DNA of 64,000 nt from JBBRVW01 sp963784645 (GCA_963784645.1 CAWARY010000015.1:620001-684000), one strand, 5' to 3'. Shown: positions 17,199 through 26,230, counted from the first letter of the stretch. Made by a program: numbers and translations. The notes: generated by a model from the sequence alone, not told the origin.

Positions 17199-18745
17199 CG
17201 GCGGTGGAGGGCCTTGAGGGCACGCAGGGAGACGGTGAACCCCTTCGCCCAGCGGTCCCACGACACCGAGGGTGGCGGGGCGAAACCGGCCAGCCGCTGC
17301 ACGGCGACCGTCTGCGGCTCGGTGTACTTGAGGATGCCGTCGCGGCCGTGCCGGCGGCCGAGCCCGGAGTCCTTCACCCCGCCCATGGGCGACCTGGTGG
17401 CGCCCCACACCGCGGCGTACGTCTCGTTGATGCTCACGGTGCCGGTGCGGATCCGGGCGGCGACCCGGCGGCCGCGGGCCACGTCGCGGGTCCAGACCGA
17501 CGCGTTGAGGCCGTACTCCGAGTCGTTGGCGAGCGAGACCGCCTCGCCCTCGTCGCGCACCGCGCGCACCGACACCACGGGGCCGAAGGTCTCGGCCCGG
17601 CAGAGATCCATGTCCTCGGTGACGTGCGTGAGCACCGTCGGCTCGAAGAAGTAGGGGCCGACGTCCGGTCGCGGACGGCCGCCGGCGAGCACCTGAGCGC
17701 CCTTGGCGAGCGCGTCGTCGACGTGCGCGGTGACCCGCTGCAGCTGGGCGGCCGAGATGAGCGATCCCATGTCGGGCCCGTAGTCGAGCTCGGCGCCGAG
17801 GCGGAGCGCCCGCACCCGGCGGACGAACCGGTCGACGAACTCGTCGTGCACCGCGTCGACGACGTAGAGGCGCTCCATCGCGATGCAGAGCTGGCCGGCG
17901 TTGCTGAAGCAGTCACGGACCGCGCCCTCGGCCGCGCGGTCCAGGTCGGCGTCGGCCAGGACGACCATCGGGTTCTTGCCGCCGAGCTCCAGCGAGCAAC
18001 CGACCAGGCGGCGCGCGCACCGCTCGGCCACCTCGCGGCCGACCTGCGTCGAGCCGGTGAAGCAGACGTAGTCGCCACCGTCGACGACGGCGCGCCCCAC
18101 CACCGGCCCGTCACCGACCACGACCTGCCAGAGGTCGGCCGGCAGGCCGGCCTCGACCGCGAGCGCACGGATCCAGAGCGCCGTGAGCGCGGTCTGGGTG
18201 TCAGGCTTGTGCACCACCGCGTTGCCGGCGACGAACGCGGGTATCGCGTCGGACACGGCGAGCGTGAGCGGGTAGTTCCACGGCGAGACGATGCCGACCA
18301 CCCCCTTCGGGTGGTGCAGCTCGTGGGCCGTCGACAGCAGCGGCGCGATGCCGGAGTGCCGCACCGGGGCGAGGTACCGCCGCGCGGTGCGCGCGTAGTG
18401 CCGCGCGTTCAGCGCGACGTCGACCAGCTCGTCCAGCGCATGCCGGCGGGCCTTGCCCGTCTCGCGCTGCACGAGGTCGAGCACCTCGTCCTGGCGGTCC
18501 AGCACCAGGTCGTGCAGCCGGAGGAGCACCGCCACCCGTCGGGCGAGCGGCGTCGTGGCCCAGCGCAGCTGGGCGGCCCGTGCCAGGTCGTAGGCACGGG
18601 CGACGTCGCCGGGCGTCGAGACCGGGAGGTCGGCAAGGCGCTCACCGGTGAAGGGGGCGTACGTCGTCGTGCGGGCGGCGCCGGCCGCGGCCACGACGCC
18701 GGCGGCCAGGGCCGCGTGCGCGACGGGGAGCCCCATGCCCGGCAT
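17195..18745 (-). CDS. Succinate-semialdehyde dehydrogenase-like aldehyde dehydrogenase
   Basis: 516 residues of the NAD(P)-dependent aldehyde dehydrogenase superfamily. The catalytic Glu is in LELGGKNP, the catalytic Cys in NAGQLCIAMERL, the cofactor segment is GVVGIVSPWNYPLTL, and the C-terminal ETFGPVVSV and MGGVKDSGLGR segments are present. The overall pattern is the actinobacterial succinic semialdehyde dehydrogenase group; substrate specificity is inferred from family likeness only. First gene of the operon with GMC and SDR, overlapping the GMC start by 4 bases. The start is the ATG at 18745; an internal ATG three codons later is equally possible. Confidence 0.88.
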   Translation of the reverse strand: MPGMGLPVAHAALAAGVVAAAGAARTTTYAPFTGERLADLPVSTPGDVARAYDLARAAQLRWATTPLARRVAVLLRLHDLVLDRQDEVLDLVQRETGKARRHALDELVDVALNARHYARTARRYLAPVRHSGIAPLLSTAHELHHPKGVVGIVSPWNYPLTLAVSDAIPAFVAGNAVVHKPDTQTALTALWIRALAVEAGLPADLWQVVVGDGPVVGRAVVDGGDYVCFTGSTQVGREVAERCARRLVGCSLELGGKNPMVVLADADLDRAAEGAVRDCFSNAGQLCIAMERLYVVDAVHDEFVDRFVRRVRALRLGAELDYGPDMGSLISAAQLQRVTAHVDDALAKGAQVLAGGRPRPDVGPYFFEPTVLTHVTEDMDLCRAETFGPVVSVRAVRDEGEAVSLANDSEYGLNASVWTRDVARGRRVAARIRTGTVSINETYAAVWGATRSPMGGVKDSGLGRRHGRDGILKYTEPQTVAVQRLAGFAPPPSVSWDRWAKGFTVSLRALKALHRR

Positions 18746-18850
18746 GTTACTGGTCGGTAGCCGGGTGGCTCTCCCTGGGCGGCGACGACGCCGCCACCCC
18801 GTCCCGTGCTGCTGGGGGTGACGGCGCCGCCGCTGGCCGAGCGACTCCTG

Positions 18851-20929
18851 TCAGGCGGTGGTGAGCGCCACGTCGTCGACGTAGAAGCTGGTCGCCAGCG
18901 ACGAGTCCTCCGCCCCGACGAACTTGATGGTCACCGTCTTGCCGACGAACGCCGCCAGGCTGAATGTCCGCTGGGCGTACGACCCGGCGTTCGCGTTCGA
19001 GTAGGTGCCCAGGGTCGTGGTCGTCGTTCCGCTGACGACCTGGACCTTGAACGTGTCGTACGCCGTCGAGCCGGACTCACTGGTCACGATCCGCAGCCAC
19101 AACGACAGCGTGGCGCTGCTCGCCGACGGGATGCTCACCGACTGGGACAGCGTGTCGGTGTGGGTCGAGCCGTACCCGTCCAGCCAGCCGAACCACGAGC
19201 CGGCATGGGCCTTCGTGGCATCGCTGGAGATGACGCCGGTGGTCTGCGTCCACGACGTCGCGCCGGACTCGAAGCCCGGGTTCGCCACGAGGTTGCCGCC
19301 ACCGCCGCCGCCACCCGTGGTGCAGGTCGTCCCGCTCACGCTGATGGCGCTGAACGCGTTCGCGACGCCGGCGCACTGGGTCGAGGAAGCACCGTAGAGG
19401 TCGGTCGCGGCCTTCACTGCGGCGGTGCGAGCGCCGGAGTAGTTGGTGCTCGACGTCATGTAGACCGACAACGCGCGGTACCAGATCTTGGTCGCCGCGT
19501 CGCGGCCGATGCCTGCGACCGTCGAACCGTTGCAGGTCGGGCTGTTGTAGCTGACGCCGTTGATGGTCTTGGCGCCCGAACCCTCGGACATCAGGTAGAA
19601 GACGTGGTTCGCGGGACCCGACGAGTAGTGGACGTCGAGGTTGCCGACGCCGGAGTACCAGCAGTCGGCCGAGCCGCCGTCCTTGCTCGGCTTGTCCATG
19701 TAGCGCAGTGGCGTTCCGTTGCCGTTGATGTTGATCTTCTCGCCGATGAGGTAGTCGCCGACGTCGCTGGCGTTGTTCGCGTAGAACTCCACCGCCGTGC
19801 CGAAGATGTCGCTGGTCGCCTCGTTGAGACCGCCGGACTCCCCGGAGTAGGTGAGGTTGGCGGTGTTCTCCGTGACGCCGTGACTCATCTCGTGCCCGGC
19901 AACGTCGAGCTCGGTGAGCGGCTTGGAGTTGCCGGACCCGTCGCCGTACGTCATCTGGGTGCCGTCCCAGAACGCGTTGTTGTACGCATTGCCGTAGTGG
20001 ACGCGCGACCGGACACCGGTGCCGTTGTTGAAGACGCCGCTGCGGCCGAGGACGTTCTTGTAGAAGTCCCAGGTGACCTGGGCGCCGTAGTGCGCGTCGA
20101 CGCCGGCCGTGGCCCGGTCGCTCGTGCTGCCGTTGCCCCACACGTTGTCGGCGTCGGTGAACGTGGTCCCGGTGCCTGAGGTCGCGGCCTTGAGGTCGGT
20201 GGTGTAGTTGCCGCCGCGGGTCGAGTCGGACATCGTGTATGCACCCGCGCTGCCGCCGGTGCCGATCGTCACGGTGCCGGAGTACATCGAGTTCCCGGTG
20301 CCGGTCTTCACCTCGTCGGCGGAGCGGCGGACCGCACCCGTGCGGGAGTCGACCACCACGTGCAGCACCGACGGCGTCCGGTCGGCCCGGACGCCGTCGA
20401 CCGTGACCTCCCAGGCCGAGGCCGGCGTGGTGCCGAGCGCGTCGACGACCCGTCGGGCGTCGGTCGAGGTGACCGTCCCCTCGAAGCTGCGCGTCGCTGC
20501 GGTGACCGCCTCCGCCCGCGAGATCTTCGAGGTGGCGGCGATGCCGTAGGCGTCCAGCGGCCGCTGCAGGGTCACCGACGTCCCGTCGTACGAGCCGTCC
20601 GTCGCGAGGTGGACGACGACGTCGCCGCCGAGGACGGGAAGGCCTCGGTAGCTGCGGTCGTAGCGCACGTGCGCGCCGCCGTCCTGGTCGAGCAGGGCCT
20701 GGCCGCGAGGGGTGAAGGTGTCGTCACCGGACTCGCGCAGGGCTGGTCCGTGAGCGGCGAGGGCAGCTCGGGCGTGGTCACGCGCGGCGGCCTGACGGCT
20801 CTCGGGGGCGGCCACGGCAGCGGGTGCGCCGAGACCGGTCGCCAGCAGGGCGGTGGCAGCGATGCCGCAGGTCGTCACGAGGACGCGGCTGCCGACCACC
20901 TGGTGGCGGGAACGGGAGGACTGGCTCAT
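18851..20929 (-). CDS. Secreted M4 (thermolysin-like) metallopeptidase with C-terminal accessory domain
   Basis: 692 residues. Residues 1-42 form a Sec signal peptide (basic start, hydrophobic VLVTTCGIAATALLATGLG, AVAAPES cleavage region). A propeptide with FTP/PepSY-like segments (about 45-215) precedes the M4 catalytic domain. The zinc ligands are in VAGHEMSHGVT (around residue 345, HExxH) and the third ligand Glu in GGLNEATSD; the active-site His region is NLDVHYSSGPANH. A Gly-rich hinge (TTGGGGGGGN) leads to a C-terminal beta-rich domain beginning NLVANPGFESG, like carbohydrate- or substrate-binding modules of extracellular proteases. The RBS GAGGAG lies before the ATG at 20929. The gene sits between the SSADH operon and guaB3, where M. 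tuberculosis has none. Confidence 0.92.
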   Translation of the reverse strand: MSQSSRSRHQVVGSRVLVTTCGIAATALLATGLGAPAAVAAPESRQAAARDHARAALAAHGPALRESGDDTFTPRGQALLDQDGGAHVRYDRSYRGLPVLGGDVVVHLATDGSYDGTSVTLQRPLDAYGIAATSKISRAEAVTAATRSFEGTVTSTDARRVVDALGTTPASAWEVTVDGVRADRTPSVLHVVVDSRTGAVRRSADEVKTGTGNSMYSGTVTIGTGGSAGAYTMSDSTRGGNYTTDLKAATSGTGTTFTDADNVWGNGSTSDRATAGVDAHYGAQVTWDFYKNVLGRSGVFNNGTGVRSRVHYGNAYNNAFWDGTQMTYGDGSGNSKPLTELDVAGHEMSHGVTENTANLTYSGESGGLNEATSDIFGTAVEFYANNASDVGDYLIGEKININGNGTPLRYMDKPSKDGGSADCWYSGVGNLDVHYSSGPANHVFYLMSEGSGAKTINGVSYNSPTCNGSTVAGIGRDAATKIWYRALSVYMTSSTNYSGARTAAVKAATDLYGASSTQCAGVANAFSAISVSGTTCTTGGGGGGGNLVANPGFESGATSWTQTTGVISSDATKAHAGSWFGWLDGYGSTHTDTLSQSVSIPSASSATLSLWLRIVTSESGSTAYDTFKVQVVSGTTTTTLGTYSNANAGSYAQRTFSLAAFVGKTVTIKFVGAEDSSLATSFYVDDVALTTA

Positions 20930-20984
20930 CGATCTCCTCGGAGGAGCAGTGGTTCGGCCCTCTCTGGGCCGCCGAGGAACCTCG

Positions 20985-21007
20985 CGTGACACGGGTCACA
21001 CGGTCAA
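20985..21007 (-). promoter_or_regulatory. CRP/GlxR-like site and -35-like element upstream of the M4 protease
   Basis: On the gene strand, TGTGACCCGTGTCACG (21000-20985) matches the cyclic-AMP receptor protein/GlxR pattern TGTGA-N6-TCACA at nine of ten positions. It directly follows a TTGACC (21007-21002). No good -10 hexamer is seen at the usual distance, so whether the site activates or represses is open. Carbon-catabolite control of a secreted protease would make sense biologically, but this is inference. Confidence 0.42.
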
Positions 21008-21126
21008 GAGGTGCAATCGTCACATGACGCTCAAATGTCCGTCGCTTGGTCGAATCATCACCAACCCGGCACACTCCCGCCGCGCTGCCGGCCACGTGCT
21101 CACCGGGCGCGGCGCGGCGCGGGAGG

Positions 21127-22236
21127 TCAGCGGGCGACGGTGACCTCGACCCGCTGGAACTCCTTGAGGTCGGAGTAGCCGGTCGTCGCCATCGCGCGCC
21201 GCAGCGCGCCCACGATGTTCATCGAGCCGTCGGAGACCCTCGACGGGCCGAGCAGGATCTCCTCGAGGGAGCCGATCGTGCCCACCTGGACCCGCTCGCC
21301 GCGCGGGAGCTCGCCATGGTGCGCCTCGGAGCCCCAGTGGAAGCCGCGGCCGGGTGCCTCGGTGGCCCGTGCCAGTGGCGAGCCGACCATGACGGCGTCG
21401 GCGCCGCACGCGATCGCCTTCGACACGTCGCCGGAGAGCCCGACGCCGCCGTCGGCGATGACGTGCACGTAGCGGCCACCGGACTCGTCGAGGTAGTCGC
21501 GCCGCGCCGCATGCACGTCGGCCACGGCCGAGGCCATCGGCACCGAGATGCCCAGCACCGAGCGGGTCGTGTGCGACGCTCCCCCGCCGAACCCGACGAG
21601 CACACCGGCCGCGCCGGTGCGCATGAGGTGCAGCCCCGCCTGGTAGGTCGCGCAGCCACCGACGATCACGGGCACGTCGAGCTCGTAGATGAACTGCTTG
21701 AGGTTCAGCGGCTCGGCCCGGCCGGACACGTGCTCGGCGCTGACCGTGGTGCCGCGGATCACGAACAGGTCGACGCCGGCGTCGACGACGGTCTTCCAGA
21801 GCTGTGCGGTGCGCTGCGGCGAGAGCGCTGCAGCCACGGTGACGCCGGCGGCCCGCACCTCGGCGATCCGCGCCGCGACCAGCTCCGGCTGTATCGGGGC
21901 GTCGTAGACCTCCTGCATCCGGCGGGTCGCCTCGGCGTCGCCGAGACCGGCGATCTCGGCGAGCAGCGGCTCGGGGTCCTCGTAGCGGGCCCAGAGGCCC
22001 TCGAGGTTGAGCACCCCGAGGCCGCCCAGCCGACCCAGCGCGATCGCCGTCGCGGGCGACACGACCGAGTCCATCGGCGCGGCCAGCACCGGGATCTCGA
22101 ACCGGTAGGCGTCGATCTGCCAGGCGACCGACACCTCCTCGGGGTCGCGGGTGCGCCGGCTCGGCACGATCGCGATGTCGTCGAAGGAGTACGCCGTGCG
22201 GCCGCGCTTGCCCCGGCCGATCTCGATCTCGGTCAT
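21127..22236 (-). CDS. guaB3: GuaB3 family IMP dehydrogenase-related protein
   Basis: 369 residues, a TIM-barrel protein of the IMPDH/GMP reductase family, lacking the CBS pair. It starts MTEIEIGRGKRGRTAYSFDD, has the phosphate-loop region VIADGGVGLSGDVSKAIA and the barrel segment FEIPVLAAPMDSVVSPATA. The expected active-site Cys loop of GuaB (GPGSICTTR) is replaced by VLVGFGGGASHTTR, so typical IMPDH catalysis is not expected. Related actinobacterial proteins have been linked to GMP reductase-type activity, but I cannot decide this from sequence. It lies 31 bases downstream of guaB on the same strand, the usual tandem arrangement. Confidence 0.9.
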   Translation of the reverse strand: MTEIEIGRGKRGRTAYSFDDIAIVPSRRTRDPEEVSVAWQIDAYRFEIPVLAAPMDSVVSPATAIALGRLGGLGVLNLEGLWARYEDPEPLLAEIAGLGDAEATRRMQEVYDAPIQPELVAARIAEVRAAGVTVAAALSPQRTAQLWKTVVDAGVDLFVIRGTTVSAEHVSGRAEPLNLKQFIYELDVPVIVGGCATYQAGLHLMRTGAAGVLVGFGGGASHTTRSVLGISVPMASAVADVHAARRDYLDESGGRYVHVIADGGVGLSGDVSKAIACGADAVMVGSPLARATEAPGRGFHWGSEAHHGELPRGERVQVGTIGSLEEILLGPSRVSDGSMNIVGALRRAMATTGYSDLKEFQRVEVTVAR

Positions 22237-22267
22237 GAGGTGAGGGTCATGGAGAGGTGCTCGCTCC

Positions 22268-23782
22268 TCAGCGGGAGTGGTAGTTGGGGGCCTCGACGGT
22301 CATCTGGATGTCGTGCGGGTGGCTCTCCTTGAGCCCGGCGGCCGTGATGCGCACGAACCTCCCGCGCTCCTGGAGCTGGGGGACAGTGTGCGCACCGACG
22401 TAGAACATCGACTGGTGCAGGCCCCCGATCAGCTGGCCCGCGACGGAGTGGAGCGGGCCGCGGTAGGCGACCTGCCCCTCGATGCCCTCCGGCACGATCT
22501 CGTCGTCGCTGCGGACGTCGGCCTGGAAGTAGCGGTCCTTGGAGTAGGACGTCTTGCCGCGTGAGGCCATCGCGCCGAGCGAGCCCATGCCGCGGTAGCG
22601 CTTGAACTGCTTGCCGTTGACGAACACCAGCTCGCCGGGGCTCTCGTCGCAGCCGGCGAGCAGCGAGCCGAGCATCACGGTGTCGGCACCGGCCACGATC
22701 GCCTTCGCGATGTCGCCGGAGTACTGCAGCCCGCCGTCGCCGACCACGGGGACGCCGGCCGGCCGGCAGGCCGCCGCGGCGTCCATGATCGCCGTGATCT
22801 GCGGTACGCCGACGCCGGCGACCACCCGCGTGGTGCAGATGCTCCCCGGGCCCACGCCGACCTTGACGCCGTCTGCGCCGGCGTCGACCAGCGCCTGCGC
22901 GCCGCCTCGGGTCGCGACGTTGCCGGCCAGCACCTGCACGTGGCGGGTGGCGGGATCGCCCTTCAGCCGGCGGACCATGTCGAGCATCAGTCGCGCCTGG
23001 CCGTTGGCGGTGTCGGGCACGAGCACGTCGACGCCCGCCTCGACCAGGCTGGTCGCCCGCTCCCAGGCGTCACCGAAGTAGCCGACCGCCGCGGCCACCC
23101 GCAGGCGGCTCTCGCCGTCCTTGGTCGCGTGGGGGTACTGCTCGGTCTTGACGAAGTCCTTGACGGTGATGAGCCCGGCCAGCCGGCCCGCTCCGTCGAT
23201 GAGCGGCAGCTTCTCGATCTTGTGCTTGGCCAGCAGCGCGGCCGCGTCCTCGGACCGGATACCGACCGGCGCCGTGACCAGCGGCATCGGTGTCATGAGC
23301 TCGCGGACGGTGCGGGCCTCGTAGTCCTCGGCTGGCACGAAGAGCAGGTCACGGTTGGTGATGATGCCGAGCAGCGTGCGGTCAGCGGCGACCACCGGGA
23401 GGCCGGAGACGCGGTAGAGCCCGCAGAGGCGGTCGAGCTCGGCCAGCGTCTCGTCGGGGCCGACGGTGAGCGGGTCGCTCACCATCCCGGCCTCGGAGCG
23501 CTTCACCAGGTCGACCTGGTGGGCCTGGTCCTCGATCGAGAGGTTGCGGTGCAGGACGCCGATGCCACCCTCGCGGGCCATCGCGATCGCCATCCGCGCC
23601 TCGGTGACGGTGTCCATGGCAGCGGACAGCAGCGGCACGGCGACCGTGATCTCGCGGGTCAGCCGCGAGCTCGTGTCGACCTCGGAGGGGACGACGTCGG
23701 TCTCCTCCGGGAGGAGCAGGACGTCGTCGAAGGTGAGCCCCAGGGGGGCGAGCGGGGAGTGGTCGTCCGGCAGGCCCGTCAC
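22268..23782 (-). CDS. guaB: Inosine-5'-monophosphate dehydrogenase
   Basis: About 504 residues. IMPDH oxidises IMP to XMP with NAD, the rate-limiting step to GMP. Barrel start LTFDDVLLLPEETDVVPSEV and the substrate Cys loop GPGSICTTRVVAGVG are canonical; the CBS pair lies at about residues 110-230 (VGPDETLAELDRL, MTPMPLVTAPVGI); the catalytic flap contains SLGAMASRGKTSYSKDRY. The start is taken as the GTG at 23782 beginning VTGLPDDHSPLAPLG, giving a normal family length, although the ribosome-binding site is weak and too close. Followed by guaB3 and preceded by rsdA with a 40-base gap. Confidence 0.93.
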   Translation of the reverse strand: MTGLPDDHSPLAPLGLTFDDVLLLPEETDVVPSEVDTSSRLTREITVAVPLLSAAMDTVTEARMAIAMAREGGIGVLHRNLSIEDQAHQVDLVKRSEAGMVSDPLTVGPDETLAELDRLCGLYRVSGLPVVAADRTLLGIITNRDLLFVPAEDYEARTVRELMTPMPLVTAPVGIRSEDAAALLAKHKIEKLPLIDGAGRLAGLITVKDFVKTEQYPHATKDGESRLRVAAAVGYFGDAWERATSLVEAGVDVLVPDTANGQARLMLDMVRRLKGDPATRHVQVLAGNVATRGGAQALVDAGADGVKVGVGPGSICTTRVVAGVGVPQITAIMDAAAACRPAGVPVVGDGGLQYSGDIAKAIVAGADTVMLGSLLAGCDESPGELVFVNGKQFKRYRGMGSLGAMASRGKTSYSKDRYFQADVRSDDEIVPEGIEGQVAYRGPLHSVAGQLIGGLHQSMFYVGAHTVPQLQERGRFVRITAAGLKESHPHDIQMTVEAPNYHSR

Positions 23783-23822
23783 CCCGCCGATGGTACGGGA
23801 GACGCGCCGCGCCCCGCGCCGC

Positions 23823-24881
23823 TCACCCGCCGGTGGACGCCCCGCGGGCGGCCTTGCCGTTGCCGTCGCCGTTGCCGTTGCCGTTGCCCGTGCCGCCACC
23901 GGTCGCGCCGGAGCCGGTCGGGTCGGCCGTCGCCGTCGCGGTCGGGACGCCCCCCGAGTCGCTGGCGGACGTGGGCGTGGCCTGGCCCTGGTGGCTGCCA
24001 CCGGAGCCCTTCGACGTCGAGTCGTCCACCGTGGCCCCCGAGCCGTCCTTGTCCTTGTTCTTCCCGGTGGCCGGGGGCTCGGCCGTCCGATCGGAGTTCG
24101 GCGTGGTCGAGGGCTTCCGTCCCGACCCGGTAGCGGGCTTGACCGGCTTGCCGGTGGGCTTGGTGGCGGGCGTGACGGCCGCGTCACGACCCTCGTCATC
24201 CCGCTGCCCAGCGCCCTTCGCCTTGCCGTAGCCGTTGCCCTGGCCCTGGCCCCGGCCGTCGTCCTCAGCGAGGGGCGTGGCGCGCGCCAGCTTGCGCTCC
24301 AGGGCGGCGAGCTTCGCCTCGATCGCCTGGCGGTCGCCCTTCGACAGGTCGGTCCGGGCGAGCTGGCTCCGCATGGCGTCCAGGCTGACCCGGGCACCTG
24401 CCAGGTCGCCGCCGTGGATCTGGCGCCCGGCCTGCTTGCCGGCTCCGAACGCCCGGGCCTTGCCGGGGTGCTGGTCGGCCCCGTGACCGCCCATGGCGGT
24501 GACGATCCCCTTGACCGGCGCCAGCGGGTCGCCGGTCACCGCTGCCGCGACGCCGCCGATCGACAGCGTCGCGCCCACGACGATCGCGAGAGTCGTGGCG
24601 CGAAGACCGTGGCCGTGCCGGGCGACCGGCAGGTGCGGCACGACCGTGGCCGTGGACACGGCGGCGACCAGGGCGTCGTCGTCGTCGAGACCCACGAGCA
24701 GCTCGTCGAGACCCTCGTCGACGTCGGCAGCGAGGGCTGCAAGCAGGGCGAGGACCGGGTCGCCGGACGGGAGGGGGCCGCGCTTGGCGAGCAGGTCGAG
24801 CAGGTCGGCGTCCCGGTTGACCGCGAGCAGGTCGAGGCCGGCCGGGTCGGGGGAGCCCTGCGGGCCGAGCGTGGAGGTCAC
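23823..24881 (-). CDS. rsdA: Anti-sigma-D factor RsdA-like membrane protein
   Basis: 352 residues. The N-terminal part (LLAVNRDADLLDLLAKR, then DPVLALLAALAADVDEGLD) matches the sigma-binding region of actinobacterial anti-sigma-D factors. A single membrane helix follows at about residues 95-115 (TTLAIVVGATLSIGGVAAAV), then a long extracytoplasmic low-complexity tail rich in Gly, Thr, Lys, Ser and Asn, ending in GN/GD repeats. The start overlaps the sigD stop by 4 bases (24878-24881), the normal partner arrangement. In M. tuberculosis RsdA is cleaved by a Clp-type protease after signal-induced release; that control is assumed by homology, not seen. Confidence 0.85.
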   Translation of the reverse strand: MTSTLGPQGSPDPAGLDLLAVNRDADLLDLLAKRGPLPSGDPVLALLAALAADVDEGLDELLVGLDDDDALVAAVSTATVVPHLPVARHGHGLRATTLAIVVGATLSIGGVAAAVTGDPLAPVKGIVTAMGGHGADQHPGKARAFGAGKQAGRQIHGGDLAGARVSLDAMRSQLARTDLSKGDRQAIEAKLAALERKLARATPLAEDDGRGQGQGNGYGKAKGAGQRDDEGRDAAVTPATKPTGKPVKPATGSGRKPSTTPNSDRTAEPPATGKNKDKDGSGATVDDSTSKGSGGSHQGQATPTSASDSGGVPTATATADPTGSGATGGGTGNGNGNGDGNGKAARGASTGG

Positions 24882-25495
24882 GGGGTCACCTCCGCGGCGG
24901 CGAGCAGGCGGAGCCGGGCCAGGGCCCGGTGCTGGGCGACCCGCACGGCGCCGGAGGTCATGCCGAGGGCTGCACCGGTCTCCTCGGCGGACAGTCCGAC
25001 GGCGACGCGCATGAGCAGGAGCTCGCGCTGGTGCTCGGGGAGGAGGCCCAGCAGCCGGCGCGCGGTGGCCACCTCGCTGCTGCGGACGGCGTGGTCCTCG
25101 GGACCCGGACCGAGGTCCGGCGTGTCCGGCAGGTCGTCGCTGGGCAGCGCGGCACGGCCGGCGGCGCGCTGGGCGTCGGCGACCTTGTGAGCGGCGATAC
25201 CGAACACGAACGCCTCGAACGGGCGCCCTTCGTCGCGGTAGCGCGGCAGGGCCGAGAGCACGGCGAGACAGACCTCCTGGGCAACGTCGTCGGCGGCCTG
25301 CTCACTGCCCGGCAGCCGGCCCAACCGCGCACGGCAGTAGCGGTGGACCACGATGCGGACGTGGGCCAGCAGGGCGTCGCGCGCTGCCGTGTCTCCCTCC
25401 ACGGCGCGTGCGGCCAGCCATCCCAGGTCGACCGGGGAACCCTCGATCTCCGTGCTCTTGGAGATCGCGTGGGAGGTCCCCGACGTTACGGTCAT
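24878..25495 (-). CDS. sigD: ECF RNA polymerase sigma factor, SigD/ShbA type
   Basis: 205 residues. Region 2 includes AADDVAQEVCLAVLSALPRYRDEGRPFEAFVFGIAAHKVADA, with the conserved aromatic/charged -10 recognition helix, and region 4 ends in the helix-turn-helix LSAEETGAALGMTSGAVRVAQHRALARLR. It is orthologous by context to Mtb SigD (Rv3414c) and Streptomyces ShbA, next to guaB and bldM. The downstream gene overlapping its stop encodes the cognate anti-sigma factor. It begins 5 bases after the BldM-like gene ends, suggesting one transcript. ShbA in Streptomyces drives the principal sigma gene; whether that holds here is unknown. Confidence 0.9.
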   Translation of the reverse strand: MTVTSGTSHAISKSTEIEGSPVDLGWLAARAVEGDTAARDALLAHVRIVVHRYCRARLGRLPGSEQAADDVAQEVCLAVLSALPRYRDEGRPFEAFVFGIAAHKVADAQRAAGRAALPSDDLPDTPDLGPGPEDHAVRSSEVATARRLLGLLPEHQRELLLMRVAVGLSAEETGAALGMTSGAVRVAQHRALARLRLLAAAEVTP

Positions 25496-25499
25496 CGCC

Positions 25500-26105
25500 T
25501 CAACGCACCAGCCCCCACCGGAAGCCCATGGCGACGGCCTGGGCCCGGTCGGCGGCTCCGAGCTTGCGGAACAGCCGGCGCGCGTGGGTCTTGACGGTGT
25601 CCTCGGAGAGGTAGAGCTCCTTGCCGATCTCGGAGTTGCTGCGGCCCCGACCCATGCCGCGCAGCACCTGGAGCTCGCGCTCCGTGAGCGGCGGGAGGTT
25701 CTCGGTGTCGGGCCGCTGGCGCGGGGCGTGACGGGCCGCGACGTCGGCCAGTGCCTGCGTCACCATCGCGGTCAGCTCCTCCCGTGACGCGTCCTTGACG
25801 AGGTAGCCCCGGGCACCGGAGCCGACCGCCCGGGCCACACCCTCGACGTCCTCGGCCATGGTCATCATGATGACCGCAGTCTGGGGTGCGGCACCGAGGA
25901 TTCGGCGAGCTGCCTCCACCCCGCCGATTCCGGGCATGCGGACGTCGACGAGGACCAGGTCGGGGCGCTCGGCGCTGAAGCGCACCAGGCACTCCTCGCC
26001 CGAGCTGGCGACGGCGACGCGTTCGACTCCCGCCACGGTGGCCACGGCGCGGCGGAGCGCCTCGCGGGCCAGCGGCGAGTCGTCGCAGACGAGGACTGTG
26101 GACAT
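25500..26105 (-). CDS. bldM: BldM-like LuxR-family response regulator
   Basis: 201 residues: receiver domain (1-120) and LuxR/NarL-type helix-turn-helix (about 140-200, ending TVKTHARRLFRKLGAADRAQ). All canonical receiver residues are visible: Asp8/Asp9 (VCDDSP), phosphoacceptor Asp54 (LVLVDVRMPG), Thr82 (MMTMAED) and Lys104 (YLVKDASREE). The ending AVAMGFRWGLVR and the position directly upstream of the sigma factor and guaB match Streptomyces BldM, an orphan regulator of development that acts without phosphorylation. No histidine kinase is nearby. A strong GGAGGTGA ribosome-binding site precedes the ATG at 26105. The symbol is assigned from context plus sequence likeness. Confidence 0.8.
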   Translation of the reverse strand: MSTVLVCDDSPLAREALRRAVATVAGVERVAVASSGEECLVRFSAERPDLVLVDVRMPGIGGVEAARRILGAAPQTAVIMMTMAEDVEGVARAVGSGARGYLVKDASREELTAMVTQALADVAARHAPRQRPDTENLPPLTERELQVLRGMGRGRSNSEIGKELYLSEDTVKTHARRLFRKLGAADRAQAVAMGFRWGLVR

Positions 26106-26230
26106 GCCCGTGCGTCACCTCCGGCGCCGGGTCCGTCCCGGCGTACCCCCTCCTCATCGGCAGGTAGCACGGCGAGCATGACCCGTCGGGGTGAATCTCT
26201 CCGGACCCTGCCCGACCGTGCCCGGCGGGC

